Part shown: in pieces, positions 1 to 7,596 of the stretch | Layout of the letters: each line of letters starts with the position of its first letter | How positions within the stretch are numbered: position 1 is the first letter of the stretch | Assembly (NCBI GenBank): GCA_028723525.1 | Contig: JAQYET010000097.1 | Coordinates: forward strand, 1-37,228 | Source: Prevotellaceae bacterium | Lineage (GTDB): Bacteria; Bacteroidota; Bacteroidia; Bacteroidales; Bacteroidaceae | Length of the DNA: 37,228 bases | Reading direction: 5' to 3' | Made by a program: the position numbers and the translations under genes | The notes under the pieces: model-generated | The model's database searches: none | Seen by the model: only the letters and a program-made list of their open reading frames with translations | What the model was told of the DNA's origin: nothing

Positions 1-112
1 ATTCGGCTTATAAAAAATGTATATTGTGATAATTTTTTCTTAATAAGCTTGTATTTTTATTTTTTTTTTCGCCGATTTTACTGTGTCGTAGCATATAAGT
101 ATCCGGTTGACT

Positions 113-145
113 GTTGCAGAACGGGGGCAGGACTGCTTACCTTTG
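113..145 (+). promoter_or_regulatory. Promoter of the HU-like gene
   Basis: TACCTTTG at 138-145 matches the Bacteroidetes -7 consensus TAnnTTTG. A partial -33 element, GTTG, lies at 113-116, 21 bases upstream. Transcription would start about 35-40 bases before the ATG at 187. Bases 1-112 are AT-rich with a long T-run near 60-70 and show no gene I can support. Confidence 0.6.
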
Positions 146-186
146 CAACCGCAAAACATTAGTAACCTTTTTAAATTATATGAACT

Positions 187-627
187 ATGGCAATAAGATT
201 TATGCTGATGCGTAACGCAATCAAGAGCGACAAGAACTTCGGGAAGTTCTTTGCGCATACGGTGAAGAACAGCGAGGTGACGTTGGAGGAAATAGAACAG
301 CAAATTCAGGAGAACTGTACGGCAAAGGCGGCAGACGTGAAATTGGTCATGAAGGAACTCTTTGAGACTATCAAACGGGCAATGCAGGACGGGCATGTGG
401 TGAACTTGGGGGAACTGGGCAAGATGTATATCGCCGTGAAAAGCATTGCAGTAAACTCTCCAGCAGATTTCCGCACCGACAGACACATCACCGGCTTCCG
501 CTGCAAATACACGCCATTCGGCAGAAGATGCGGAACTTCAGAGGGACAAAAAAAGCGAAGGATAAGACGAGCATTCACAGAAAACTGCATCCCTCACCGC
601 ATACTTTCAGACAGAAAGAATACTTAA
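187..627 (+). CDS. HU-like (HU-related, Bacteroidetes type) DNA-binding protein; C-terminus possibly frameshifted
   Basis: Predicted small nucleoid-type DNA-binding protein of 146 aa. The segment around residues 70-90 (DGHVVNLGELGKMYIAVKS) fits the beta-arm entry of the Bacteroidetes HU-related family, which usually reads as hydrophobic-x-LG-x-LG. The helical N-terminal half carries the usual Glu/Lys-rich dimerisation helices. After the conserved KYTP (about residues 108-111) the reading frame becomes Arg/Lys-rich and runs on for 35 residues. If one T of the pair at 517-518 is dropped, the frame continues as SAEDAELQRDKKSEG and stops at 565, giving about 125 aa, a more usual family length. 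This could be a genuine frameshift, a sequencing error, or a natural basic tail. The gene has its own promoter and converges on the lipoprotein gene downstream. Confidence 0.8.
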   Translation: MAIRFMLMRNAIKSDKNFGKFFAHTVKNSEVTLEEIEQQIQENCTAKAADVKLVMKELFETIKRAMQDGHVVNLGELGKMYIAVKSIAVNSPADFRTDRHITGFRCKYTPFGRRCGTSEGQKKRRIRRAFTENCIPHRILSDRKNT

Positions 628-670
628 CACCTGCTATGCCACACCGCTCTTTCTGCTTCACACACACAGA

Positions 671-700
671 AAAGGCTGCCCCACCCCGGAGCAGCCTTCT
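671..700. terminator. Bidirectional terminator
   Basis: Perfect 8-bp inverted repeat (AAGGCTGC at 672-679, GCAGCCTT at 691-698) between two convergent genes, with A-rich sequence on the left and T-rich on the right. Confidence 0.7.
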
Positions 701-718
701 TCACGATGATGCGTCTTT

Positions 719-3265
719 CTATTTGTCTGTAATGGGGAGAACCGAGCATCCCATCGCCATTTTCTGACCTATCGACTCGTATGTGCCGGTGTAAGCGAGG
801 TAGCTCCATGCTGCTCCATCAGCATATGTTATACTTTTACCATCTGAACTCCAGCCCAGGCAGTGCGATCCGTAAAAGGATGGCGCGCCGCTGGTATTGA
901 TGCAACCCGCCTTGGGTATAAAGATTAAATGGTTGATGTCTTGCTCGGCTACATTCTTGGAGGCATGGAAATAGAAGCCTAACTCATCTCCCTCTATTGG
1001 ATACGGTGTCTGATTGAAGAAGTCGAAAGCTCTTGCAGGAGGCATCTTGAACCCTACCGGGCATGGGTCGTAGATGCTCTTGACACTCGTTTCGCCCCTT
1101 GTCAACACCACCTTTCTCCCCAAAGACCACAGGTCCGAATAATAATTCCCACACCAGCTTCCGTCGTATCTATAGAAGCACCATGAGTATTTGATAGCGG
1201 TTTTATAGTTTTTCCTCCCGTCTTCATAGCTCACACCGCTGATGGTGTGTGGAGGGAACGGATCCTTGCGCCCCCACTGATAGAACACTCCGTCGTATGC
1301 CTTGGTCAGCCCTCGCTGCCGCAGGACAACGATACCCGTCTTGTTGCTCTCTTTCTGCCTTATCCTGACCAATATCTTGCGTGCGTCGATGTTCTCGTCC
1401 ATAGCCTTTGCGCCCAATGGAATCGGAGACAGTTGATAGGTCAGCTTACTGCCGCCGTCCTCATAGACCTTGACGGTCTCTATCAGGTCGTTGGTCGTGA
1501 TCCATATATGCCAGCTCCATACGGCAACCGTGTTGGCAGCAGCATCAGGGTCCGGGGCGGTGGCGGCCAAGACAGCATTGCACGACTCTATCTTTGCGGG
1601 ATCGACGGTGAAAACCAAGTAGTTCTGCACTGCGTCGCCCGCTGACCCCTTCTCTATATGGACATTGCTAAACATACCGGCGTCTCCGTCACACCACATC
1701 AGTTTGGCAGCCTGAGCCTCCGTCACCTGCCAGTTGTTTGCAGTGACGCGGTTTCCCCTCCAGTCTATATGTGATTTAGACAACCTGCTGTCTATGTTCT
1801 TGGCTCCGTCTTTCAGCGTGTTGCCCATGACCATCGGTATGCGGTAGGTACCTCCGGCACGCACCACATAGCAGTTGGCAGAACTGGGTCTGATGGGCTT
1901 TCCTGTCACGTCATGAGCCGAAAGGTCATATTCGGTGACAGGAGTGGCAGTCCTGAGTTCTCTGGTCATGGTCTCTTTCTGCGAAGTCGTCGATTTGCCA
2001 AGCGTGGCAGCCACGGATGCCGCCTGCTGACCTCCTGCGCCGGAATAGGCACCCAACGACATAGCCTCGGGCAGGGAGGCAGACCAGCTCCGCCCATTGT
2101 CGGTGGAATAAGCTTCTACCGTCCATGCAACGGCACTCTTAGAGCCATCGTTGCGGTAACTCGTCACACCGAACGTCTGCGTCTGACCGTCTGCATAGGC
2201 ATAGACATTGGCAGGATCCGACACGGTCAGCACATACCCGCCATAGTCGTTGCTGGCAGAACCAAGGGCAAACGTCTTCGTGTAGCCCTGTTTCAGCTCC
2301 TTGTTGCCGAGAGGATAGGAGAGCGTGATGTCCTTGCCACCCTGACTGATGAGGATGGTGGCTTTGGCATCGGCAGGTGTGGTCTGGGGCAACAACAGAA
2401 AAGTAGTGCCTTTTTCGCTGCTCGTTATGAGCGTGTTGTCCTGACTGCTGCCCTGAATCTTGTAATCCAGACCTGTCAGTGTTGCCGTTCCTTTTTTCGT
2501 TTCGTCGATTTTCCACGTACCATTGCTGATGGTGTAATCGCCTGCCACGTAGATGCCCGACAGAGTGATCTGCTTGATGGTGACATCTGACGCAAACGAC
2601 ATGCTCCCCACCTTAAAGTCGATGGCAGTATAAATATGTTTGAAGTCGAAATGTCCGCGGAGCACGCCTTTGTCCAGTACGCTGTGGGCTGCGAGGACAT
2701 CGGTCTTTCCCTTTACGTCGCCCGACATGTCGGAGGAGACGACACCTTGCCCGCCTGCAATCTTCATGCTTTCGTTCTGCTGCATATAAGGAGCTATGGC
2801 GCAGTACCTTCCCCCCGGTGTGTGTGTAGCGGCTACGGCATACTGTCCGGTGCCGTCGGCTGTCTTCACTGCTTTTTCAAAGCCTTGTCCCGAGCCGTCG
2901 TCTAAGTTCCACAGCATGAAGTTGTCATAGAAGTTCTCCTTGTTGACGAGAATGGCGCGCGTGGTTACGCTACCCGGAACGCTTACCATTTCACCGCTGC
3001 CTGCTCTTCCGTTCATGCCGCACACTTCTGTCTCCTGCAGCGTCAGGGGGAAGGCACTTTCCTCGCTCACCTCCTGTGCTCCCGAGAAAGCACGTGAGCC
3101 TAAGTCGGATGTCTGCCATGCCTGTGCGACGGTGACATCAAATATAAACGACGTGTCCTGCATGACCGGAGTGCTGTTATCCCAATCAGTATCGGCGCAC
3201 GACAGCAACAGCACAACAGCTGCCGCGGCAAGAGTTTTCGATGCCATGTTACTGATGTTCACCAT
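719..3265 (-). CDS. Fimbrillin-like surface lipoprotein
   Basis: Predicted secreted lipoprotein of about 848 aa. I chose the ATG at 3265 rather than the TTG at 3280. It gives a short signal peptide ending in a lipobox, LLLSC, with the lipidated Cys at residue 23. The residues after it (C-A-D-T-D-W-D) are acidic, as in Bacteroidetes surface-export signals. The middle part is rich in Thr/Ser/Gly beta-strand sequence typical of the Mfa/FimA (fimbrillin) family. Near the C-terminus is YDPCPVGFKMPP, a motif seen in many Bacteroidetes surface lipoproteins. The likely role is fimbrial subunit or adhesin, but the ligand is unknown. Its start overlaps the stop of the 72-aa peptide gene upstream (ATGGTGA), suggesting translational coupling. 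A poly-G tract near the predicted promoter may make expression variable. Confidence 0.75.
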   Translation of the reverse strand: MVNISNMASKTLAAAAVVLLLSCADTDWDNSTPVMQDTSFIFDVTVAQAWQTSDLGSRAFSGAQEVSEESAFPLTLQETEVCGMNGRAGSGEMVSVPGSVTTRAILVNKENFYDNFMLWNLDDGSGQGFEKAVKTADGTGQYAVAATHTPGGRYCAIAPYMQQNESMKIAGGQGVVSSDMSGDVKGKTDVLAAHSVLDKGVLRGHFDFKHIYTAIDFKVGSMSFASDVTIKQITLSGIYVAGDYTISNGTWKIDETKKGTATLTGLDYKIQGSSQDNTLITSSEKGTTFLLLPQTTPADAKATILISQGGKDITLSYPLGNKELKQGYTKTFALGSASNDYGGYVLTVSDPANVYAYADGQTQTFGVTSYRNDGSKSAVAWTVEAYSTDNGRSWSASLPEAMSLGAYSGAGGQQAASVAATLGKSTTSQKETMTRELRTATPVTEYDLSAHDVTGKPIRPSSANCYVVRAGGTYRIPMVMGNTLKDGAKNIDSRLSKSHIDWRGNRVTANNWQVTEAQAAKLMWCDGDAGMFSNVHIEKGSAGDAVQNYLVFTVDPAKIESCNAVLAATAPDPDAAANTVAVWSWHIWITTNDLIETVKVYEDGGSKLTYQLSPIPLGAKAMDENIDARKILVRIRQKESNKTGIVVLRQRGLTKAYDGVFYQWGRKDPFPPHTISGVSYEDGRKNYKTAIKYSWCFYRYDGSWCGNYYSDLWSLGRKVVLTRGETSVKSIYDPCPVGFKMPPARAFDFFNQTPYPIEGDELGFYFHASKNVAEQDINHLIFIPKAGCINTSGAPSFYGSHCLGWSSDGKSITYADGAAWSYLAYTGTYESIGQKMAMGCSVLPITDK

Positions 3266-3477
3266 TGCAAAGCCCCCCAATCGTTATCTTTTGCATTGGA
3301 CTCCCCCTCTGTTTCGGAACCGCTGAGGTCTTCGTCGTCATCTTTATTCCAGTCCATACCGGAACCTGACAGCTTCCCTGAACCAGACGGACTAGTTTCA
3401 AGGATGTGTTGGCTACATCCACACACGATGACATCCACCTCCGGGATTACATAACTTGCTTTTTGTTTTACTCTCAT
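3259..3477 (-). CDS. 72-aa peptide with Y-V-I-P-E motif preceding the lipoprotein
   Basis: Small ORF ending inside the start of the lipoprotein gene. The N-terminal part is basic (MRVKQK), followed by ASYVIPEVDVIVCGC and then a Ser/Gly/Asp/Glu-rich tail with several Trp (MDW, NDW, LQW). I see no signal peptide or membrane segment. The Y-V-x-P-E-x-x-x-I pattern recurs in the small peptide at 20193 in front of another lipoprotein. I recall such short, fast-evolving ORFs as common before surface-lipoprotein genes in Bacteroidales, without an established function. It could be a leader, a secreted peptide or a modified peptide. The tight overlap with the next gene and the shared motif favour a real gene. 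There are two Cys (CGC) and no known modification enzyme nearby. Confidence 0.6.
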   Translation of the reverse strand: MRVKQKASYVIPEVDVIVCGCSQHILETSPSGSGKLSGSGMDWNKDDDEDLSGSETEGESNAKDNDWGALQW

Positions 3478-3527
3478 GTTAGATTGATTAAATTAATGTT
3501 GTTTTGAAATAAATGTAAGTTTCCCTT

Positions 3528-3656
3528 TCAAAGACATGGGCATACGGTCTCATATACAAATGTCGGATACTGCCCATGCGCTGCGGTAATTGCTGCTAAT
3601 TTTGCAGCAAACAAATTGCCCCAAATAGCATTACTGTTTTTCTTAAAAACACTCAT
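3528..3656 (-). CDS. Candidate 42-aa small protein in the leader
   Basis: An ATG-started ORF lies between the predicted promoter (3853-3860) and the 72-aa peptide gene, with a 50-base gap to the latter. The predicted product has a basic start (MSVFKK), an aromatic/Ala-rich amphipathic middle (IWGNLFAAKLAAITAA) and ends in VCPCL. I do not recognise it. The composition looks like a plausible membrane-associated small protein, and the Cys-Pro-Cys end is distinctive. The same DNA contains a 7-bp hairpin (3590-3610), so the alternative is a structured non-coding leader whose hairpin happens to read Leu-Phe-Ala-Ala / Leu-Ala-Ala. Confidence 0.35.
   Translation of the reverse strand: MSVFKKNSNAIWGNLFAAKLAAITAAHGQYPTFVYETVCPCL
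3535..3610 (-). promoter_or_regulatory. Hairpin-forming leader segment
   Basis: Two inverted repeats lie in the long untranslated region of the peptide/lipoprotein operon. TTGCTGC/GCAGCAA (3590-3596 with 3604-3610) has a 7-base loop. CATGGGCA/TGCCCATG (3535-3542 with 3571-3578) has a 28-base loop. They may be regulatory RNA structure, or a by-product of the candidate 42-aa ORF that overlaps them. Confidence 0.3.
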
Positions 3657-3852
3657 TTTCTAAAATTCAATTATATTGTTTAACATTATCCTTACATCAT
3701 AAACATACTGATACGCAACTGCAGCATTTGAACTGTTGTCCTGAAAACAAAGTCGTCAATCGACTTGAGCTTCACACAGTAATTTATCATCGAAAACAGC
3801 AAGAATGCAACATGGATGCACTCGGAATGTCTTCGTTTTCTGAAATTCCGTG

Positions 3853-3860
3853 CAAAGGTA
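3853..3860 (-). promoter_or_regulatory. -7 promoter element of the peptide/fimbrillin operon
   Basis: On the minus strand TACCTTTG matches TAnnTTTG. No TTTG -33 box is present at the expected spacing. Instead an 8-G tract (3881-3888) ends 20 bases upstream. The leader to the 72-aa peptide gene would be roughly 370 bases. Confidence 0.5.
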
Positions 3861-3880
3861 GAATATATAGACAGAATTGA

Positions 3881-3888
3881 CCCCCCCC
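3881..3888. repeat. Homopolymer tract (8 C on plus, 8 G on the coding strand)
   Basis: Eight identical bases sit where the -33 region of the minus-strand promoter should be. Such tracts are prone to slipped-strand length change. It directly abuts an AT-rich segment (3889-3913) that recurs at 20005-20030 beside another 8-G tract. Confidence 0.8.
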
Positions 3889-4027
3889 ATTAAATATTGT
3901 TAAATGTGTTGATTTTAATATTATTTAAGACTCCTCCCTCTCTCGGTGGTCTCCATAAGCAAGTGCAAGGTTACATTTAATTCTTTTTTATTGCTGTCCG
4001 GTGAAAGTTTTTCTCTAAATAAAAATT

Positions 4028-4057
4028 AGGCTGAAGCCCTCTCCTGGGTTTCAGCCT
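4028..4057 (-). terminator. Second terminator-like hairpin after the TPR operon
   Basis: Inverted repeat AGGCTGAAGCCC (4028-4039) with GGGTTTCAGCCT (4046-4057), one wobble pair. On the minus strand it is followed by AATTTTTATTT. It lies beyond the primary terminator, with the tandem repeats in between. Confidence 0.6.
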
Positions 4058-4062
4058 TTTGG

Positions 4063-4116
4063 GATTAGTCGGATTGCCCTGATTAGCCCGATTAGTCGGA
4101 TTAGCCTGATTAGCCA
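4063..4116. repeat. Six 9-bp tandem repeats (GATTAGYCS type)
   Basis: Six consecutive 9-base units: GATTAGTCG, GATTGCCCT, GATTAGCCC, GATTAGTCG, GATTAGCCT, GATTAGCCA. The array is exactly in register, imperfect, and intergenic between two terminator hairpins. On the minus strand it could be read as Asn-Pro-Thr/Asn-Gln-Ala repeats, but no gene supports that. Confidence 0.9.
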
Positions 4117-4122
4117 TTATCC

Positions 4123-4163
4123 AAAAAAAAACATCACCTTCCAATACAGAAAGTGATGTTTTT
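4123..4163 (-). terminator. Terminator of the exb-tonB-TPR operon
   Basis: Stem ACATCAC (4131-4137) with GTGATGT (4153-4159), extended by A/T pairs. On the minus strand it is followed by a run of 8 T. It starts about 30 bases after the TPR gene stop. Confidence 0.85.
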
Positions 4164-4191
4164 AATATTTTACTATTAACCAATCACATCA

Positions 4192-5643
4192 TCAATTCTC
4201 GCCCCCGGCTTGCTCTGCTTCAGCTTCAGCCTTCTTCTGGAACCATGCCTTTGCGATATTGTCATCGGGAGTAACCTTAACACATTTGTCGAAATACGAG
4301 CCTGCGGTTTCGAGGTCGTCCTTTGTCCAATAATAATAACCCAATCTGCTGTAAGCACTTCCGAGATAGAAGTTGTCGCTATCGTTGCGGTCTGCCTTGT
4401 TCTCAAGCAGGCTTATCACTTCGGTAAAGTAAGGAACCGACTTATCGTCGAGCTCTGCGGTGAATGCGGCGTTGGCTTTCTGATATGCTCCCCATGCCTT
4501 TACCTGCGGATATTTCGCTATCACTTGGTCATAAACGGCAACAAGTTTGTTGAAATTTGCATCCACGTCTGCAGCATTTCCTGCCTCCTTAGCCTTCTTC
4601 ATCTTGTTTACATATATGTCAGCGATGTCGCGATAGTCGGAAAGTTTGGCGTTAGGGTTCTTGTCGAGGTACTTTGCACTATATTCCAAAGCCTTGTCTT
4701 CCTCGCCCATGTCGTTGTAAGCATCGGCAATATACTTGTAAGGCATGATGTTTGAAGCATCCACGGCGAGTGCCTCCTCATATTTTTTGATAGCCTCTTC
4801 ATAACGTTTGTTGCCGGCAAGAGCCTGACCGTAGTAGCAAAGGTCGCCAGAGTTCTCATTTCCTTCTGCTGCCGTCAACTTCTCTGCATATATGAGAGCC
4901 TGTTCAAACTGTTCCAATCCGATGGTGTTGATGAGTGCCAGACGTATGAAAGAGACGTTTTTCGGGAACTTAGACACTCCCATCTTTGCCACCTCGAGAG
5001 CTTTTTCGCGGTTGCCAAGCAACGTCGCAGTAACGGAATACTCGGTAAGATAAGCCTCGTCGAGCTTCGACATGTCAGACTTGAGGAAGTATTCCAAAGC
5101 CTTGTCGTAGTTTCCGGTGTTATAGAAAGAGTGTGCTGCCTCCGCCTCCAATGGGAAATCGGGCATATTCTTCTTCAATTCCACCAACATCCTCTCCGAC
5201 TCTTCCGGGTCTATCTTACGGTAAACGTTGGAATAGCTCATATATGCCTGTGGGTTCTTAGGATCGAGTTCTATCGACTGGCGATACCACATTGCTGCGC
5301 CGCCACCGTCGTCCTGCATGGCCTGAACGTCACCCTTGAGGATGTAAGCGTTGCCGTAATGCTTGTCGCGCGCTATCGCGAGGTCGGCATAATAGTTTGC
5401 CATGTCAAAGTTCTTCACTGTGAGATAAGCATTTCCGAGAGCAGTAAGAGCCTCAGGGTTTTTCTTAAAGGCTTTGTTGTAAGCCTTGAGCAGGTCCTTT
5501 GCGGCGTTCTTGTCGGTCGGGTTTGCTTTCAATTCTTTCACAATCGGCTCAATCATGGTGTTGTAATCCAACACCTGAGCGTTTGCGGCAACCGACATGC
5601 TGAGCATGAGCGCACCGCCTACGAGATATTTCATTGCTTTCAT
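4192..5643 (-). CDS. Periplasmic tetratricopeptide-repeat protein
   Basis: About 483 aa from the ATG at 5643, chosen because it gives a compact signal peptide (MKAMKYLVGG...AANA before QVLDY); an upstream ATG at 5670 would add an unusual N-terminus. The mature protein is almost entirely TPR-type helical repeats, for example A-L-x-x-L-G-N-A-Y, A-M-W-Y-R-Q-S-I-E-L-D-P, A-I-K-K-Y-E-E-A-L and G-S-Y-F-D-K-C-V. It ends in a Glu/Ala-rich tail. It is the last gene of the operon with the ExbB/ExbD/TonB complex, 110 bases after the PstS-like gene. The family role is protein scaffolding. I infer a periplasmic partner of the Exb-TonB machine, but its exact function is unknown. Confidence 0.85.
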   Translation of the reverse strand: MKAMKYLVGGALMLSMSVAANAQVLDYNTMIEPIVKELKANPTDKNAAKDLLKAYNKAFKKNPEALTALGNAYLTVKNFDMANYYADLAIARDKHYGNAYILKGDVQAMQDDGGGAAMWYRQSIELDPKNPQAYMSYSNVYRKIDPEESERMLVELKKNMPDFPLEAEAAHSFYNTGNYDKALEYFLKSDMSKLDEAYLTEYSVTATLLGNREKALEVAKMGVSKFPKNVSFIRLALINTIGLEQFEQALIYAEKLTAAEGNENSGDLCYYGQALAGNKRYEEAIKKYEEALAVDASNIMPYKYIADAYNDMGEEDKALEYSAKYLDKNPNAKLSDYRDIADIYVNKMKKAKEAGNAADVDANFNKLVAVYDQVIAKYPQVKAWGAYQKANAAFTAELDDKSVPYFTEVISLLENKADRNDSDNFYLGSAYSRLGYYYWTKDDLETAGSYFDKCVKVTPDDNIAKAWFQKKAEAEAEQAGGEN

Positions 5644-5753
5644 ATTCTGAAATTTAAATTGATACAACATCGTGTAAACTCTCCCTTATACTGCTTTATA
5701 CAGTTGCCCGCGGTCTGTTATCTGTCAGACGATACGAGCACGGAAAGGTTTAC

Positions 5754-6716
5754 TTATTTCCTCTTTACGTTAACGCTTTTTATCACTATGTCGCCCCTGT
5801 ATGGTAGCAGTCCGGACTTAAAGACGATGAGCTGTCCCTGCGGTCCGGTGATATAGTTAGCGAAACTCCACGGAAGTGCCTTGCGTGGGTCAACCACTAT
5901 GGCGTATATTGTTCTTACGAACGGATAGCGTCCGTCCAGCAAGTATGCCTGATACGGTTTCCAACTGTTGGCGGGGGTCGCCTTGTCTTGAACCGAAATC
6001 GACATTACATGGATATTCTTCTTGAAGGTGGTGTTGGTGGAGTCGCGGCGGTCGTTGAGCCAATTCGACCCTATCACACCTATTGCGTTAGGTGTCTTGT
6101 CAACATAGTCAACAACGTCTTTGCTGTTCTTTGCGGCATACATATTCTCACCTTCGATTGTCTTGCCATTGAGTAGAGAATCTACCACGAACCTTACTGT
6201 CGCCGACTCTTTGTTGTCGAACACCAACTCTATCTTCCCGCGCTTGGAACCGGCGTATATCTGGCTCCAGTCGGTAACTTCTCCCCGCAGTATTCTCTTT
6301 ATGTCTTTCACCGTGATACAGGTGTCACTGTTGTTGCGGTTGACGATGAACGAGAGTCCGTCGTAACCTATAGGGAATACTTCCGGGATACGGTTGTTTT
6401 TTCTTATATATGCCACCTCGTTAGGTTTCAGTGCCCGCGAGGTGAATAGCAGATTGGTTTTCATGTCCGTTATCTGCTTCATGCCCTCCACCTCGTTGGT
6501 GTACTGCGCCTGAAGGTGGGCTTTGGGGAACTGAAACTCGAACTGTTCCCTTAGTTCTTCGATAATGGGACTAAAACTTTCATCGGCGACAAACTGAATT
6601 GTCCCCGATGAACGTGTGTCTGTTCTTCCGCTCTTGTCCTTCTTCCCGGTACACGAGAAGAAGAACAATGAGGGTAAGAGCAATCCTACTATGATGTAGA
6701 ATTTGGATTGTTTCAT
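5754..6716 (-). CDS. PstS-like substrate-binding lipoprotein
   Basis: 320 aa with a signal peptide and lipobox FFFSC (Cys 22). The residues after the Cys (TGKKDKS) are basic, so retention on the periplasmic side is likelier than surface export. The body resembles the PstS-type periplasmic binding fold (PBP-like): GTIQFVADESFSPIIEEL near the start, LLFTSRAL, GYDGLSFIVN, a central I-L-R-G-E-V-T-D-W motif typical of PstS, and a late GPQGQLIVFKSGLLPYRG. No permease or ATPase genes (pstC, pstA, pstB) are nearby. It starts 7 bases after the tonB stop, so it belongs to the Exb/TonB operon. It may bind phosphate or another anion; a sensory or scaffold role is also possible. Confidence 0.8.
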   Translation of the reverse strand: MKQSKFYIIVGLLLPSLFFFSCTGKKDKSGRTDTRSSGTIQFVADESFSPIIEELREQFEFQFPKAHLQAQYTNEVEGMKQITDMKTNLLFTSRALKPNEVAYIRKNNRIPEVFPIGYDGLSFIVNRNNSDTCITVKDIKRILRGEVTDWSQIYAGSKRGKIELVFDNKESATVRFVVDSLLNGKTIEGENMYAAKNSKDVVDYVDKTPNAIGVIGSNWLNDRRDSTNTTFKKNIHVMSISVQDKATPANSWKPYQAYLLDGRYPFVRTIYAIVVDPRKALPWSFANYITGPQGQLIVFKSGLLPYRGDIVIKSVNVKRK

Positions 6717-6723
6717 TTTGTGA

Positions 6724-7569
6724 TTACTGAAGTTTGAATGTTACAGGCACGGTGTACTTAACATTCACTGCCTGACCGTTCTGCTTTCCCGGTATCCACT
6801 TAGGCATGCTGCTTACCACGCGGGCAGCCTCTTTGTCGAGTGATGGGTCAACAGATTTCACAACCTTGACGTTTGATATAGAGCCGTCTTTGCCGACAAC
6901 GAACTGCACTATGACGCGTCCCTGCACACCATTCTCCTCGGCGAGAGTCGGGTATTTGGTGTTACTTGACAGGTACTGCATGAGTGCGCCGTTTCCTCCG
7001 GGGAACGAAGGCATCTGCTCCACAACGTCGAACACCTTGGTTGCGACTTCCTGCTTCACTTCCTGCTTTGGTTCCGGGTCAACCTTGATATCGTTACGGA
7101 TAGCCTCCATAGTACGGTCCTTGGTACCTTCTTGGTCAACATTGCTGACAGCGGCTTCCTTATCAAGGTCGTCCATTGCCTTCACCTGATTTTCCTCTTT
7201 CACGAGGTCGTCCTTCTTGATGACAGGAGCGGTGAACTTCTGAGACTCGCGAACCTCGGGAATTTCCTTCTTAGGCTCAACCTTCGGCTGCACCTTGATT
7301 TCTTCCTTTTTATCTTTCTTGGCTGCTTCCTGCAGTTTCTGCAGTTCGAGAGCTTCAAGATAAGCTTGGTTCTCTGCCTCTATCTTGTTCTGGTGAACCT
7401 TGTAAGCGAGACCGCCACCGACCAATGCTGCAACGACAATCAGTATCACAAGGGCTTTGATGTTACGTCCCGAAGTTCCCTTACGCAGCACGTAGGCTCC
7501 GTAGGCTTTGTTCTTATCGGCGAACACCAACTCGACCCATTTAGGATCGTAAAGATCTATTTTTGCCAT
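6724..7569 (-). CDS. tonB: Energy transducer TonB
   Basis: 281 aa. A cytoplasmic N-terminus (KWVELVFADKNKAYGAYVLR, common in Bacteroidetes TonB proteins) is followed by one membrane segment at about residues 38-56. Then comes a long Lys/Glu/Pro-rich periplasmic linker and a C-terminal TonB domain from about residue 190, including GVQGRVIVQFVVGKDGSISNV cut short here, VDPSLDKEAARVV and a final Y-T-V-P-V-T-F. It transfers proton-motive force from ExbB/ExbD to outer-membrane receptors. It sits 27 bases after the second exbD and 7 bases before the PstS-like gene. Confidence 0.95.
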   Translation of the reverse strand: MAKIDLYDPKWVELVFADKNKAYGAYVLRKGTSGRNIKALVILIVVAALVGGGLAYKVHQNKIEAENQAYLEALELQKLQEAAKKDKKEEIKVQPKVEPKKEIPEVRESQKFTAPVIKKDDLVKEENQVKAMDDLDKEAAVSNVDQEGTKDRTMEAIRNDIKVDPEPKQEVKQEVATKVFDVVEQMPSFPGGNGALMQYLSSNTKYPTLAEENGVQGRVIVQFVVGKDGSISNVKVVKSVDPSLDKEAARVVSSMPKWIPGKQNGQAVNVKYTVPVTFKLQ

Positions 7570-7596
7570 TTTTTCTTGCTTTATTATGATTTATCG

